DNA of 64,000 nucleotides from NCBI RefSeq assembly GCF_014649795.1, contig NZ_BMTS01000001.1:682001-746000 (forward strand). Reading direction: 5' to 3'. This document shows, one piece after another, positions 7,856-16,400 of the stretch. The translations under genes and the position numbers were made by a program. Below the pieces are notes generated by a model. The model had not been told where the DNA came from. It made no database searches and was given only the letters and a program-made list of their open reading frames with translations. Origin of the DNA: Streptomyces melanogenes. GTDB lineage: Bacteria; Actinomycetota; Actinomycetes; Streptomycetales; Streptomycetaceae. Every line of letters begins with the position of its first letter. The stretch's first letter is position 1.

Positions 7856-8764
7856 ATGGCCACCACCAGCTGGAACCCCACCCGTCCCTGGCGCGGCATC
7901 ATGGTCGCCACCGCCCTGCCCCTGCGCGAGGACCTGTCCGTCGACTACGACGCCTACGCCGACCACGTGCGCTGGCTGATCGACAACGGCTGCGACGGTG
8001 TCGTACCGAACGGCTCCCTCGGCGAGTACCAGACCCTCACCGAGGACGAGCGTGCCCAAGTGGTCCGCACCGCCGTGGAGGCGGCCGGGGACGGGGCTCG
8101 CGTGATGCCGGGCGTCGCCGCGTACGGCAGCGCGGAGAGCCGTCGCTGGGCCGAGCAGGCCGCCGAGGCGGGATGCGGCTCGGTCCTGCTGCTGCCCCCG
8201 AACGCCTACCGGGCGGACGAAGTGTCCGTGCGCGCCCACTACGCCGAGGTGGCCCGGGCCGGAGTGCCGGTCGTCGCGTACAACAACCCCATCGACACCA
8301 AAGTCGACCTGGCGCCCCCGCTCCTCGCCGCGCTGCACCAGGAGGGCAGCATCGTCGCGGTCAAGGAGTTCAGCGGGGATGTGCGCCGGGCGTACGAGCT
8401 CGCCGAACTCGCCCCGGAGCTCGACCTGTTGATCGGAGCCGACGACGTCCTCCTCGAACTGGCTCTGGCAGGCGCGGTGGGCTGGATCGCCGGGTACCCC
8501 AACGCCTTCCCCGCCTCCTGCGCCGAGCTGTACCACGCGGCCGTCGCCGGGGACCTGGAGACCGCCGTGCCGCTCTACCGCTCCCTGCACTCCCTGCTGC
8601 GCTGGGACTCCAAGACCGAGTTCGTCCAGTCCATCAAGCTGTCCATGGACATCGCGGGACGCCCCGGCGGCCCGGTCCGCCCGCCGCGCGCCCCGCTCTC
8701 CGGGGAGATCGAGGCGGGAGTGCGCCTGGCCACCGAGAAGGCCGTGGCCGAGGGCCACCGCTGA
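7856..8764 (+). CDS. DapA-family lyase/deaminase (probable 1-pyrroline-4-hydroxy-2-carboxylate deaminase)
   Basis: 302-residue TIM-barrel protein of the dihydrodipicolinate synthase/N-acetylneuraminate lyase family. The Schiff-base lysine is K170 in VAVKEFSGD, the activating tyrosine is Y142 in AYNNP, and the phosphate-like loop GVVPNGSLGEYQTLT replaces the usual GTTGE. In hydroxyproline pathways a DapA-family enzyme converts 1-pyrroline-4-hydroxy-2-carboxylate to 2-oxoglutarate semialdehyde and ammonia, which fits a gene between the dehydrogenase and an aldehyde dehydrogenase. A role in lysine synthesis is unlikely here. A GAAAGAGG ribosome-binding site precedes the ATG. Confidence 0.8.
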   Translation: MATTSWNPTRPWRGIMVATALPLREDLSVDYDAYADHVRWLIDNGCDGVVPNGSLGEYQTLTEDERAQVVRTAVEAAGDGARVMPGVAAYGSAESRRWAEQAAEAGCGSVLLLPPNAYRADEVSVRAHYAEVARAGVPVVAYNNPIDTKVDLAPPLLAALHQEGSIVAVKEFSGDVRRAYELAELAPELDLLIGADDVLLELALAGAVGWIAGYPNAFPASCAELYHAAVAGDLETAVPLYRSLHSLLRWDSKTEFVQSIKLSMDIAGRPGGPVRPPRAPLSGEIEAGVRLATEKAVAEGHR

Positions 8765-8878
8765 TCCTTCCGGCACACGGCACCACTGTGCGGGAAGGGT
8801 GGCGCGATCCCGTCGCCCTTCCCGCTCCGGCCCACCACAACTGCCCTGCCCGCCCCCGTTCCTTGGAGGACTCCTCCC

Positions 8879-10261
8879 GTGACCGCTGACGTCACCCACC
8901 TCATCTCCCGCAACCCGGCCGACCCGGCCGACGTCCTCGTTCGGATTCCGGCCCCCGGGGCGCGTGCCGCCGTCGACGCCGTGGAGCGGGCCCGCGCCGC
9001 CCAGCCGGGATGGCTGCTCGGCGGGGCCGCCGGGCGTGCGGCCGCGCTCGGCGCCGCCGCCGACGCGATCCAGGCCGCGGCCGACGAACTGGCGGCGCTC
9101 GCCGTGCGCGAGGTGGGCAAGCCGCTCGCCGAGGCCCGGGCCGAGGTTGCCCGTACCGTCGCCATCTGGCGGTACTACGCCCAGGCCCCCTATGAACCCG
9201 TCGGCGCGGTCCACGAACCCGCCGCCGGATCCGGGCTGCTGCTCACCCGCCGCCGGCCCCACGGCGTCGCCGGGCTCATCACCCCGTGGAACTTCCCCTT
9301 CGCCATCCCCACCTGGAAGGCCGCCCCGGCGCTCGCCGTCGGCAACGCGGTGGTCCTCAAGCCCGCGCCCGAAGCCACGGCCTGCGCCCAGCGGCTGGCC
9401 GAGATCGTCCAACACGCCCTGCCCGCAGGCGTGTTCACGGTGCTGCCCGGCGGTGCCGCCGAAGGGGACGCGCTCGTCCGCAGCGCCGACGTCGTCTCGT
9501 TCACCGGCTCGACCGCCGTCGGCCGGGCCGTGGCGCGGGCCGCCACCGAGAGGGGCATCCCGGTCCAGGCGGAGATGGGCGGCCTGAACGCCGCGATCGT
9601 CCTGCCGGACGCCGACATCGGGCAGGCCGCCGCCCACATCGCCGCCGCGATCGCCGGATACGCGGGCCAGAAGTGCACCGCCACCAGCCGTGTCATCGCC
9701 GTCGGCGCGGCCCTCGACCCGCTGCGCGAGGCCCTCGCCGAGGCACTGCGGGCGCTCCCGGTCGGCGACCCGGCCGCCCCCGACACCGTGTGCGGGCCGC
9801 TCATCAGCGAGCGCGCCCGCGACCGGGTCGGCGAGGCATCGCGCGGCCTGGACGTGCTCGCGGGCGGGACCGCACCCCGCCACCCCGGCTGGTACACGGC
9901 CCCCACCCTGGTGGAGAAGGTCGCCCCGGCCCATCCCCTGCTGCGCGAGGAGGTCTTCGGCCCGATCGCCGCCCTGCTGCCCGCCGACGACCTTGCCCAC
10001 GCGGTACGGATCACCAACTCGGTTCCGTACGGCCTGGTCACCTCGGTGCACACCGCCGACCTCGACACCGCCCTGCACGGACTCGACCGGCTCGACACCG
10101 GGATGATCCGCGTCAACGCTCCCTCCACCGGCGTCGACTTCCACCTGCCGTTCGGCGGCACCAAGGACTCCAGCCACGGGCCGCGCGAACAGGGCCGGGC
10201 GGCCCTGGAGTTCTACACCTCCAGCCGCACCTACACGTTGTCGCCCTCGCGGGCGGGATGA
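8879..10261 (+). CDS. Aldehyde dehydrogenase (probable 2-oxoglutarate semialdehyde dehydrogenase)
   Basis: 460-residue NAD(P)-dependent aldehyde dehydrogenase. Visible hallmarks are the NAD-site motif TPWNFPFAIPTWK, the glutamate motif EMGGLNAAIVL, catalytic Cys266 in GQKCTATS, and the C-terminal PFGGTKDSSHGPREQG motif seen in the semialdehyde dehydrogenase branch. It would oxidise 2-oxoglutarate semialdehyde to 2-oxoglutarate, the last step of hydroxyproline breakdown. GTG start at 8879 with TTGGAGGA upstream. A 114-bp gap separates it from the preceding gene. Confidence 0.85.
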   Translation: MTADVTHLISRNPADPADVLVRIPAPGARAAVDAVERARAAQPGWLLGGAAGRAAALGAAADAIQAAADELAALAVREVGKPLAEARAEVARTVAIWRYYAQAPYEPVGAVHEPAAGSGLLLTRRRPHGVAGLITPWNFPFAIPTWKAAPALAVGNAVVLKPAPEATACAQRLAEIVQHALPAGVFTVLPGGAAEGDALVRSADVVSFTGSTAVGRAVARAATERGIPVQAEMGGLNAAIVLPDADIGQAAAHIAAAIAGYAGQKCTATSRVIAVGAALDPLREALAEALRALPVGDPAAPDTVCGPLISERARDRVGEASRGLDVLAGGTAPRHPGWYTAPTLVEKVAPAHPLLREEVFGPIAALLPADDLAHAVRITNSVPYGLVTSVHTADLDTALHGLDRLDTGMIRVNAPSTGVDFHLPFGGTKDSSHGPREQGRAALEFYTSSRTYTLSPSRAG

Positions 10262-10307
10262 CCTCGTACGCGTACGGCCCGCTCCGGCGGGGACGGCCCC
10301 CGGCCCC

Positions 10308-10324
10308 CATAACGCGGCGTTATG
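10308..10324. promoter_or_regulatory. Perfect 17-bp palindrome upstream of the iminopeptidase gene
   Basis: CATAACGC-G-GCGTTATG, two perfect 8-bp arms around one base, in the 160-bp gap after the aldehyde dehydrogenase gene and 98 bp before the next start. It looks like an operator for a dimeric repressor such as TetR. It has no T-tract, so a terminator is less likely. Confidence 0.5.
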
Positions 10325-10421
10325 CGGGAACGAGGGCTCCTCGCCGGGCGGCCGCCCGCGCCATGCTCCTTCAGGAAACGTCACACGGCACACGGCGGCG
10401 ACCGCGCCGCGAAAGGCATCC

Positions 10422-11687
10422 ATGAACCCGGCGTACGCAACCGTCGACCACGTCTTCACCGTCCCGCTGGACCCCTCGGTCCCGCACGGCCCCACCCTCC
10501 AAGTCTTCGCCCGCGAGGTCGTCGACCGCGCCCGGGCGGACGAGCGACTGCCCTGGCTGCTGTACCTCCAGGGCGGCCCGGGCGGCAAGTCGCCCCGGCC
10601 GTCGGCCGGTTCGCCCGGCTGGCTGGACCAGGCCCTGAAGACCCATCGGGTGCTCCTGCTCGACCAGCGCGGCACCGGCCGCTCCACCCCGGTCACGGGC
10701 CGGACGGCCGCGAACTTCCCGTCCCCGGCCGCCTTCGCGGATTACCTGGCCCACTTCCGCGCCGACGCGATCGTCGCCGACGCCGAGCTGATCCGGCGCC
10801 GCCTGTGCGGCGACGAACCGTGGGAGACCCTGGGGCAGAGCTACGGCGGTTTCCTCACCCTCACCTATCTGTCCCGGGCGCCCGAGGGGCTGCGCGCCTG
10901 CTATGTGGCCGGCGGACTCCCGGGGCTCACGGCCACCGCCGACGACGTGTACGCGCGCACCTACCCCCGGGTGCGCGAGCGCGTCCTCGGCTTCTACGCC
11001 CGCTACCCCGACGACGCCGCCCGGCTGCGCGAGATCGCGGACCTCCTCGCCGCCACCGACGTACGCCTGCCCGACGGCGACCGGCTCACCCCCCGCCGCC
11101 TGCGCACCCTCGGACTCGCCCTCGGCATGGGCGACGGCTACGAGCGGATCCACTGGCTGCTCGACGAAGCCCTGGACAGCGAAGGGGAGTTGAGCGACAC
11201 CTTCCTCGACCAGGTGAGGAGCGTGACCGGCTTCACCGGCAACCCGCTGTTCGCCGTTCTGCAGGAGAGTCTGTACGGGCAGGGCGCCCCCGCCACCGGC
11301 TGGGCCGCCGCCCGTGCGCTCGGCGACTTCCCCGAATTCGCCGACGGCGCCGACCCGTTCCTGCTCACCGGCGAGATGATCTACCCCTGGATGTTCGAGG
11401 AGATCGCGGCCCTGCGCCCCTTCGCCGGGGCCGCCGACCTGCTGGCCCGCCGCACCGACTGGCCGCAGCTGTACGACACCGACCGCCTCGCCGCCAACGA
11501 GGTCCCGCTCGCCGCGATCGTCTACCACGACGACATGTACGTGGACGCGGGGCTCTCGCTCGGCACCGCGCGCCGGGTCGGGGCCTGCCGCGTCTGGGTC
11601 ACCAACGAGTGGGAGCACGACGGGATCACCGCCTCCGGCGGCCGGGTCCTGGCCCGACTGATGGACCTGGCCGCCGGCCGCGCCTGA
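10422..11687 (+). CDS. Alpha/beta hydrolase, proline iminopeptidase-type (S33)
   Basis: 421-residue alpha/beta hydrolase. The nucleophile elbow is GQSYGG (residues ~144-149), LDQRGTGRS precedes it, and the oxyanion motif is QGGPGG instead of the usual HGGPG. A cap domain follows, and the catalytic Asp/His appear near DDMYVDAG and NEWEHDG. This is the S33 proline iminopeptidase pattern: it releases N-terminal Pro (or hydroxyproline) from short peptides. No signal peptide, so it should act on peptides imported by the neighbouring transporter. Same direction as the catabolic genes but behind a 160-bp gap with its own palindrome. Confidence 0.85.
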   Translation: MNPAYATVDHVFTVPLDPSVPHGPTLQVFAREVVDRARADERLPWLLYLQGGPGGKSPRPSAGSPGWLDQALKTHRVLLLDQRGTGRSTPVTGRTAANFPSPAAFADYLAHFRADAIVADAELIRRRLCGDEPWETLGQSYGGFLTLTYLSRAPEGLRACYVAGGLPGLTATADDVYARTYPRVRERVLGFYARYPDDAARLREIADLLAATDVRLPDGDRLTPRRLRTLGLALGMGDGYERIHWLLDEALDSEGELSDTFLDQVRSVTGFTGNPLFAVLQESLYGQGAPATGWAAARALGDFPEFADGADPFLLTGEMIYPWMFEEIAALRPFAGAADLLARRTDWPQLYDTDRLAANEVPLAAIVYHDDMYVDAGLSLGTARRVGACRVWVTNEWEHDGITASGGRVLARLMDLAAGRA

Positions 11688-11717
11688 ACCGTTCCGCCCA
11701 TCTTCTGGAGGAGAGCC

Positions 11718-12902
11718 ATGCCCGCCCCCTCGCTCCGCCCGCGCCCCCTGGCCGCCGCTGCCGTCGCCCTCACCGTGTGTCTGGCCGGGAGCAGTGCGGC
11801 GGCCGCCGTACCCCGGCCGCACCCGGCCGCTCCCGCCGCCTGCGCGCTGCCGGGCCGGACGGGCTGGACCGACGAGGGCCACGACACCGACCGCAGGCAG
11901 TTCCAGCGGTCCACCGGAACCCACCGCGTCCTCACCCTGTTCGTCGACTTCCCCGACGCACCGGAGACCGGCTCCACCGCCCCCTACGCCGACCAACTCG
12001 CCCCGGCCGCCGACTGGATGCGCACGGCGAGCTACGGCCGCTCCCGCCTCGCCCTCACCCCGCTGCACCGCTGGATACGGATGCCCGCCGCCTCCACCTC
12101 GTACGACTTCGCCCGCGGCATCACCTTCGAGGCGCACGAGAAGTACGTACGCGACGCGGTCACCGCGGCCGACCCCTACGCCGACTTCTCGCGGTACGAC
12201 ATGGTGTACATCGTCCCCACCAAGGCGGCGACGGCCGTGCCCTTCTCCCCGACCTACCTCTACGACCCGGCCACCGAGGGCGTCACGGCGGACGGCACCC
12301 GGGTGAAGTGGGCCGTCACCTTCGGCCAGGACATGTGGCGCTGGGGCCCCAAGGTCGCCGACCACGAGACCGCCCACACCTTCGGCCTGCCGGATCTGTA
12401 CGCGTTCACCGGGGACACCCACCAGTACGTCGGCGGCTGGGACGTCATGGGCAACATCGCGGGGCCCGCCCCGCAGTACCTGGGCTGGCACTCCTGGAAG
12501 CTCGGCTGGACCCGCGACGACCAGGTCGCGTGCCTGGCCGCGCCGGGGCAGCGCACCGTGCGGCTCATGCCGGTGGAACGCCCCGGCGGCACGAAGATCG
12601 CCGTGCTGCGGACGGGCCCGACGACCGCGTACGTGGCGGAGTCGCGCCGCGCCGAGGGCAACGACTCGGCCGCCTGCTCCACCGGCGTCCTCGTCTACAA
12701 GGTCGACTCGGCCGCCGCGACCGGCGAGGGCCCGGTCCGGATCGCCCCCACGCACCCGACCACCGTGCCCACCGGCTGCACCGCCCTGGACCTGGCCGCC
12801 CGTACCGAGGGACAGAGCTTCACCGACCCCGGCACCGGCGCCCGCATCGACGTCCTCGCGGGCGGCCCGGCGGGGGACACGGTACGGCTCACGAGCCGAT
12901 AG
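11718..12902 (+). CDS. Secreted M6-family metalloprotease (immune inhibitor A-like)
   Basis: 394 residues with a Sec signal peptide (MPAPSLRPRPLAAAAVALTV..., cleavage likely near AAAAVPRP). The zinc motif HETAH followed by TFGLPDLYAF (near residue 220) and the downstream GGWDVMGN are diagnostic of M6 peptidases. It should digest proteins outside the cell and supply peptides. The ribosome-binding site GGAGGAG lies 30 bp after the iminopeptidase stop, so the two genes are probably co-transcribed. The 3' end overlaps the convergent LysM-like gene by 14 bp. Confidence 0.88.
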   Translation: MPAPSLRPRPLAAAAVALTVCLAGSSAAAAVPRPHPAAPAACALPGRTGWTDEGHDTDRRQFQRSTGTHRVLTLFVDFPDAPETGSTAPYADQLAPAADWMRTASYGRSRLALTPLHRWIRMPAASTSYDFARGITFEAHEKYVRDAVTAADPYADFSRYDMVYIVPTKAATAVPFSPTYLYDPATEGVTADGTRVKWAVTFGQDMWRWGPKVADHETAHTFGLPDLYAFTGDTHQYVGGWDVMGNIAGPAPQYLGWHSWKLGWTRDDQVACLAAPGQRTVRLMPVERPGGTKIAVLRTGPTTAYVAESRRAEGNDSAACSTGVLVYKVDSAAATGEGPVRIAPTHPTTVPTGCTALDLAARTEGQSFTDPGTGARIDVLAGGPAGDTVRLTSR

Positions 12903-13380
12903 GTATGCGCAGGACCTGCCCCGGCACGATCTTGTCGGGGTCGGAGATCTGGGCCGGGTTGGCGCGCACGATGCGCGAGTAGAGGGAGGCGTCGCCGTAG
13001 GACGACTTGGCGATGGCCGACAGCGTGTCGCCCTTCACCACCTTGTGCTCGCGGTAGCCGTAGTAGCCGGGCACGATACGCGGCCCGTAGATGACCGGAA
13101 CGGTCACGACGTTGATGTCGCCGCCGTCCCTGGCGCTCGCCTCGAAGACCTGCACGAGGAGGCGGTCGGTCTGGAAGGTGGTGTGGCCGATGTCGACGGC
13201 GATGTGGAACTGCCCGTGCTCACCGGTGCCGCCTCCGGCGGTGAACGTGCCGGTCAGCTGGTGGTGGCCGTCGCCGATGCGGTACTCCAGGGTGGCCTCG
13301 AAGCCGGTGGCGATGCCGCCGATGTGGATCGGGTTGCCGACCAGGTCGAGGGTGCGCGGTTGGTCCAGGCGATTGGTCAT
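12889..13380 (-). CDS. Gmad2-like/LysM domain protein
   Basis: 163 residues. The N-terminal ~100 residues (PIHIGGIATGFEATLEYRIG, GTFTAGGGTGEHGQF) resemble the Gmad2 immunoglobulin-like fold. The last ~50 residues are a LysM domain (HKVVKGDTLSAIAKSSYGD...PGQVLRIPIG). There is no signal peptide, unusual for a LysM protein, so export or a cytoplasmic scaffold role is unresolved. I chose ATG 13380 because GGGAGGCTTC precedes it; the longer upstream extension lacks a ribosome-binding site. It lies 108 bp downstream of the CHAT gene on the same strand and may be its partner. Confidence 0.75.
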   Translation of the reverse strand: MTNRLDQPRTLDLVGNPIHIGGIATGFEATLEYRIGDGHHQLTGTFTAGGGTGEHGQFHIAVDIGHTTFQTDRLLVQVFEASARDGGDINVVTVPVIYGPRIVPGYYGYREHKVVKGDTLSAIAKSSYGDASLYSRIVRANPAQISDPDKIVPGQVLRIPIGS

Positions 13381-13488
13381 GAAGCCTCCCGGGTCGTGAA
13401 ACGTTCGGCACTCGCAGCTTCGGCGGCCGGACGGCGGAAGACAATGGCACGCTTCGGCCGATTTCGCGGCCACCGCGAGGCGTGTCCG

Positions 13489-16400
13489 CTACGCCCCGGA
13501 ATGCAGATGGGCCGCCCAGGTGTCGGGGCGGTCGGGCATGCGGTCGCGCAGGTGGCGGACCGCTTCGTGCAGTGCCCGGGCGGCCCGGTCGGGCGTGAGA
13601 TCGGAAGGGCTGCCGAGGGTCGCGTAGAACAGCCGGGCGAGGTCGGACGCGTGGCTGTCGTACACGGGCCAGAGGGTGGCCACCACACTGCGGAATCCGG
13701 CGAGTTGGAACGCGGTGGCCAGGTTGACGAACTCGTCGGCGAGGTGCGGCACGCCCGTGGCGGCGGTGCTGCACGCGGAGAGGAAGGCCAGCCCGGCGTG
13801 GTCGAGGTCCAGGGCGGCCAGGCCGCTCACGGTGAGCGGGGCGTCCTGGAGCAGGAGGCGGCTGCGGGACGGGTCGACGGGGTCGCTGACGGCATGGCAG
13901 GCGAAGTGGACCAGGGAGCAGTCGCCCATCGCCGCCATCACGTCCTCGCGCATGGTGGAGACAGGCCCCTGCGCCGAGGTGTCCAGGTGGTCGCGCCGCC
14001 GCGCGGTGAGCACCAGCGGCTCCGGCGCGTGGGTGCGTACGTACGCTTCCTCCTCGGCCGTGTGCGGCAGCGGTGGGGCCCCGGGGGTGAGCGGCATCGT
14101 GACGACGAGCGCGCGGTGCGGGGAACGGGGCGGCAGGGGGCGGCGGGCATGGCGCAGCGCGCGCAGGGTCGGGGTGTAGGAGGAGACCACGCGGTCCATG
14201 ACGGTCGCCCGTGTGCCATCCACGGGGCTCCGGTGGTATCCGGCGGCGTGCAGCGGGAGCAGGCCGAGCAGGCCGCCGGGGCTCCACCACACGCGGGGGG
14301 CCTGGTGTCCCGGCGGTGGGGGAGAGGTGATCCCGAGGGCGGTCAGGACGGGCTCGGCCGCGACGTCCCACAGCCACTCCAGGGTGGAGGTGAGGGTGTG
14401 CAGGGCCGGTTCGCTGCGGGCGGGAGTGGGGCTCGGCGCCCACCTGAGCGCCGCGGTGAAGTCCTGCGCCTTCTGCCGCACGGTGTCCCGGTCCAGGCCG
14501 GGCAGGGGCAGCGCGGTGACGGCGTCGGGGCGGATCAGCAGGGCGTGGCTGCCGTGGCCGCTCACGGCGAAGACCACCACCGGGCCGTACGAGGCCTGGG
14601 CCAGCAGGTCCGCCGGTTCCATCGGCAGCAGGAACCGGTCGAAGCCGGGCCGCGACCTGATCTCGTCCAGTACGGCGGTGAACTGCGCGGCGAGGTCGCG
14701 CCGGGTCTCCGTGGCCGGGTACCAGGGCTCGGCCGACGCCCATACGCCGGGGGCGTCGTCCGCGTACGACGTGTTCAGCCGGTCGCGTATCGCGAGGAAG
14801 CGCGTGGCGAGTTCGGGCAGTTGGCGGCGCAGGTCGGTGACCTCGCCCCGGGTGTCGAGGGCCTGGCCGAGCATGACACCGCGCCCCGCCTCCGTCAGCC
14901 GCAGCGCCTTGGACGCGGCCTGGGGGTCGGTGCTCGGTTCGTCGCGCGCGGCCAGGACGAGCGCGGCGGCGTCGGCGGCGAGTTCGAAGCAGGTGCCAAG
15001 CAGGATCTGCTGGTCGGTGCGGGCCAGCATGCGCGGGGTGAGCGCGGGCAGGATGTCCACGGCCGCCTCAAGCAGCGCCGCCGCCCGGGCCGGCTGCCGG
15101 TCGGACAGCAGGAGTGCGGCGGCGCGTACGGCGGTGAGGCGGCGCAGGGGCGCGGTGCCGGTCAGCTCCCACGCCTCGGTGAACGCGCTGACGGCCGGGG
15201 CGACGACGGCTTCCACGTCCGCTTCCGTGCCGACGGTCAGGACGAGCAACTGCCCGAGGTTGACGAGCGGATAGGTCCGCCCGGGCGCGCCCGCCGGGAG
15301 CAGGTCCAGGACGTCGCGGAAGGTGCGGGCGGCCTCGTCGCGTATGGCGGTCGCCGTGGGGTCCTGGACGGCCCGGGCCAGCAGGCTGTAGCCGAGGTTG
15401 TTGAGGTGGGTGGCGCGGGCCGGATCGCCCGCCGAGGTCGCCGCCACGGCTCGGCGACCGACGGCGACGGCCTCCTCCAGGTCGGCCGGTGCGGCCGTGC
15501 GGTCGAAGCGGCTACGCAGCGCCAGGCACAGATTGGACAGGCAGCCGGGGAGGCGGGGGTCGACGGGTGTCATCAGCTCGGCGGCGCGCCGGCTGCTGTC
15601 GATCGCCGCGTCGAGCTCGGCGGCCGACCGGGTGCGGTGGTACCGCGTGAGCAGCGCGTACCCCTCGTTGTTGAGCAGTTGGGGGTGTGCGGGGTGGCCG
15701 GGTTCCAGGCGGCCGCGGGCGTCGCGGATCGAGGCGAGGCACGCGTCGATGTCCTCCAGCGCGCCGCTGTGTTCGTAGCGGGTGAGGAACGCCAGCGCGT
15801 TGTTGGCGATGAGCGTCACCCAGTCGGGGTGGTCGCGCGGAGTGTCGGCGAGGGCCGCGTGGCCCAGCTCGATGGCCGCGTCCAGATCCTCCGGGCGGCC
15901 CTGGGCGGAGGAGCGCCTTACGAGGCAGAGCGCGAGCTGCTGGCGGGCCCGGGCGCGCTGCCGTGCGTCGGCGGCACATGCGGCGGCCGACTCGGCGGCC
16001 TCGATCGCGTGGGCGATGTCGGCGGGCTCTCCCGAGCGCAGGAAGCGGGTGCGGTACATGAGGCTCAGGTTGGACAGGTCGAGGGAGGGAGCATGCCCGG
16101 CGGCGGTCGCGTCGAGGAGCTCACGGCTGAGAGCGAGCGCGCGGTCGAGGTCTTCGAGGCGTCCGCCGCCCTGGAAGCGGTGCGCGAGCGCGCCGCCGAG
16201 GGCGCGCAGCGCCACGTCCCGGTGGGTGTGTCCGGCGGGCGCCGCCGCGAGTGCCGACTCGCCCAGTTCGACGGCGATGTCCAGGTCCTCGCGAACACCG
16301 GTGTGGGCATGGGCGGAGAGCGCGGTGAGGGAGGCGTTGGCCAGGTGGCGGGCCCGCCCGGCGGACTCGGGCGGCAGCGCGCGGGCGTGCCGTACCGCGA

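Noticed and set aside
7856..8764. Lysine-biosynthetic dihydrodipicolinate synthase
   Set aside because: The GTTGE-type phosphate loop is replaced, and the genomic context is amino-acid catabolism.
7835..10696. 953-codon open frame on the minus strand
   Set aside because: It lies antisense across three well-defined catabolic genes and has shadow composition.
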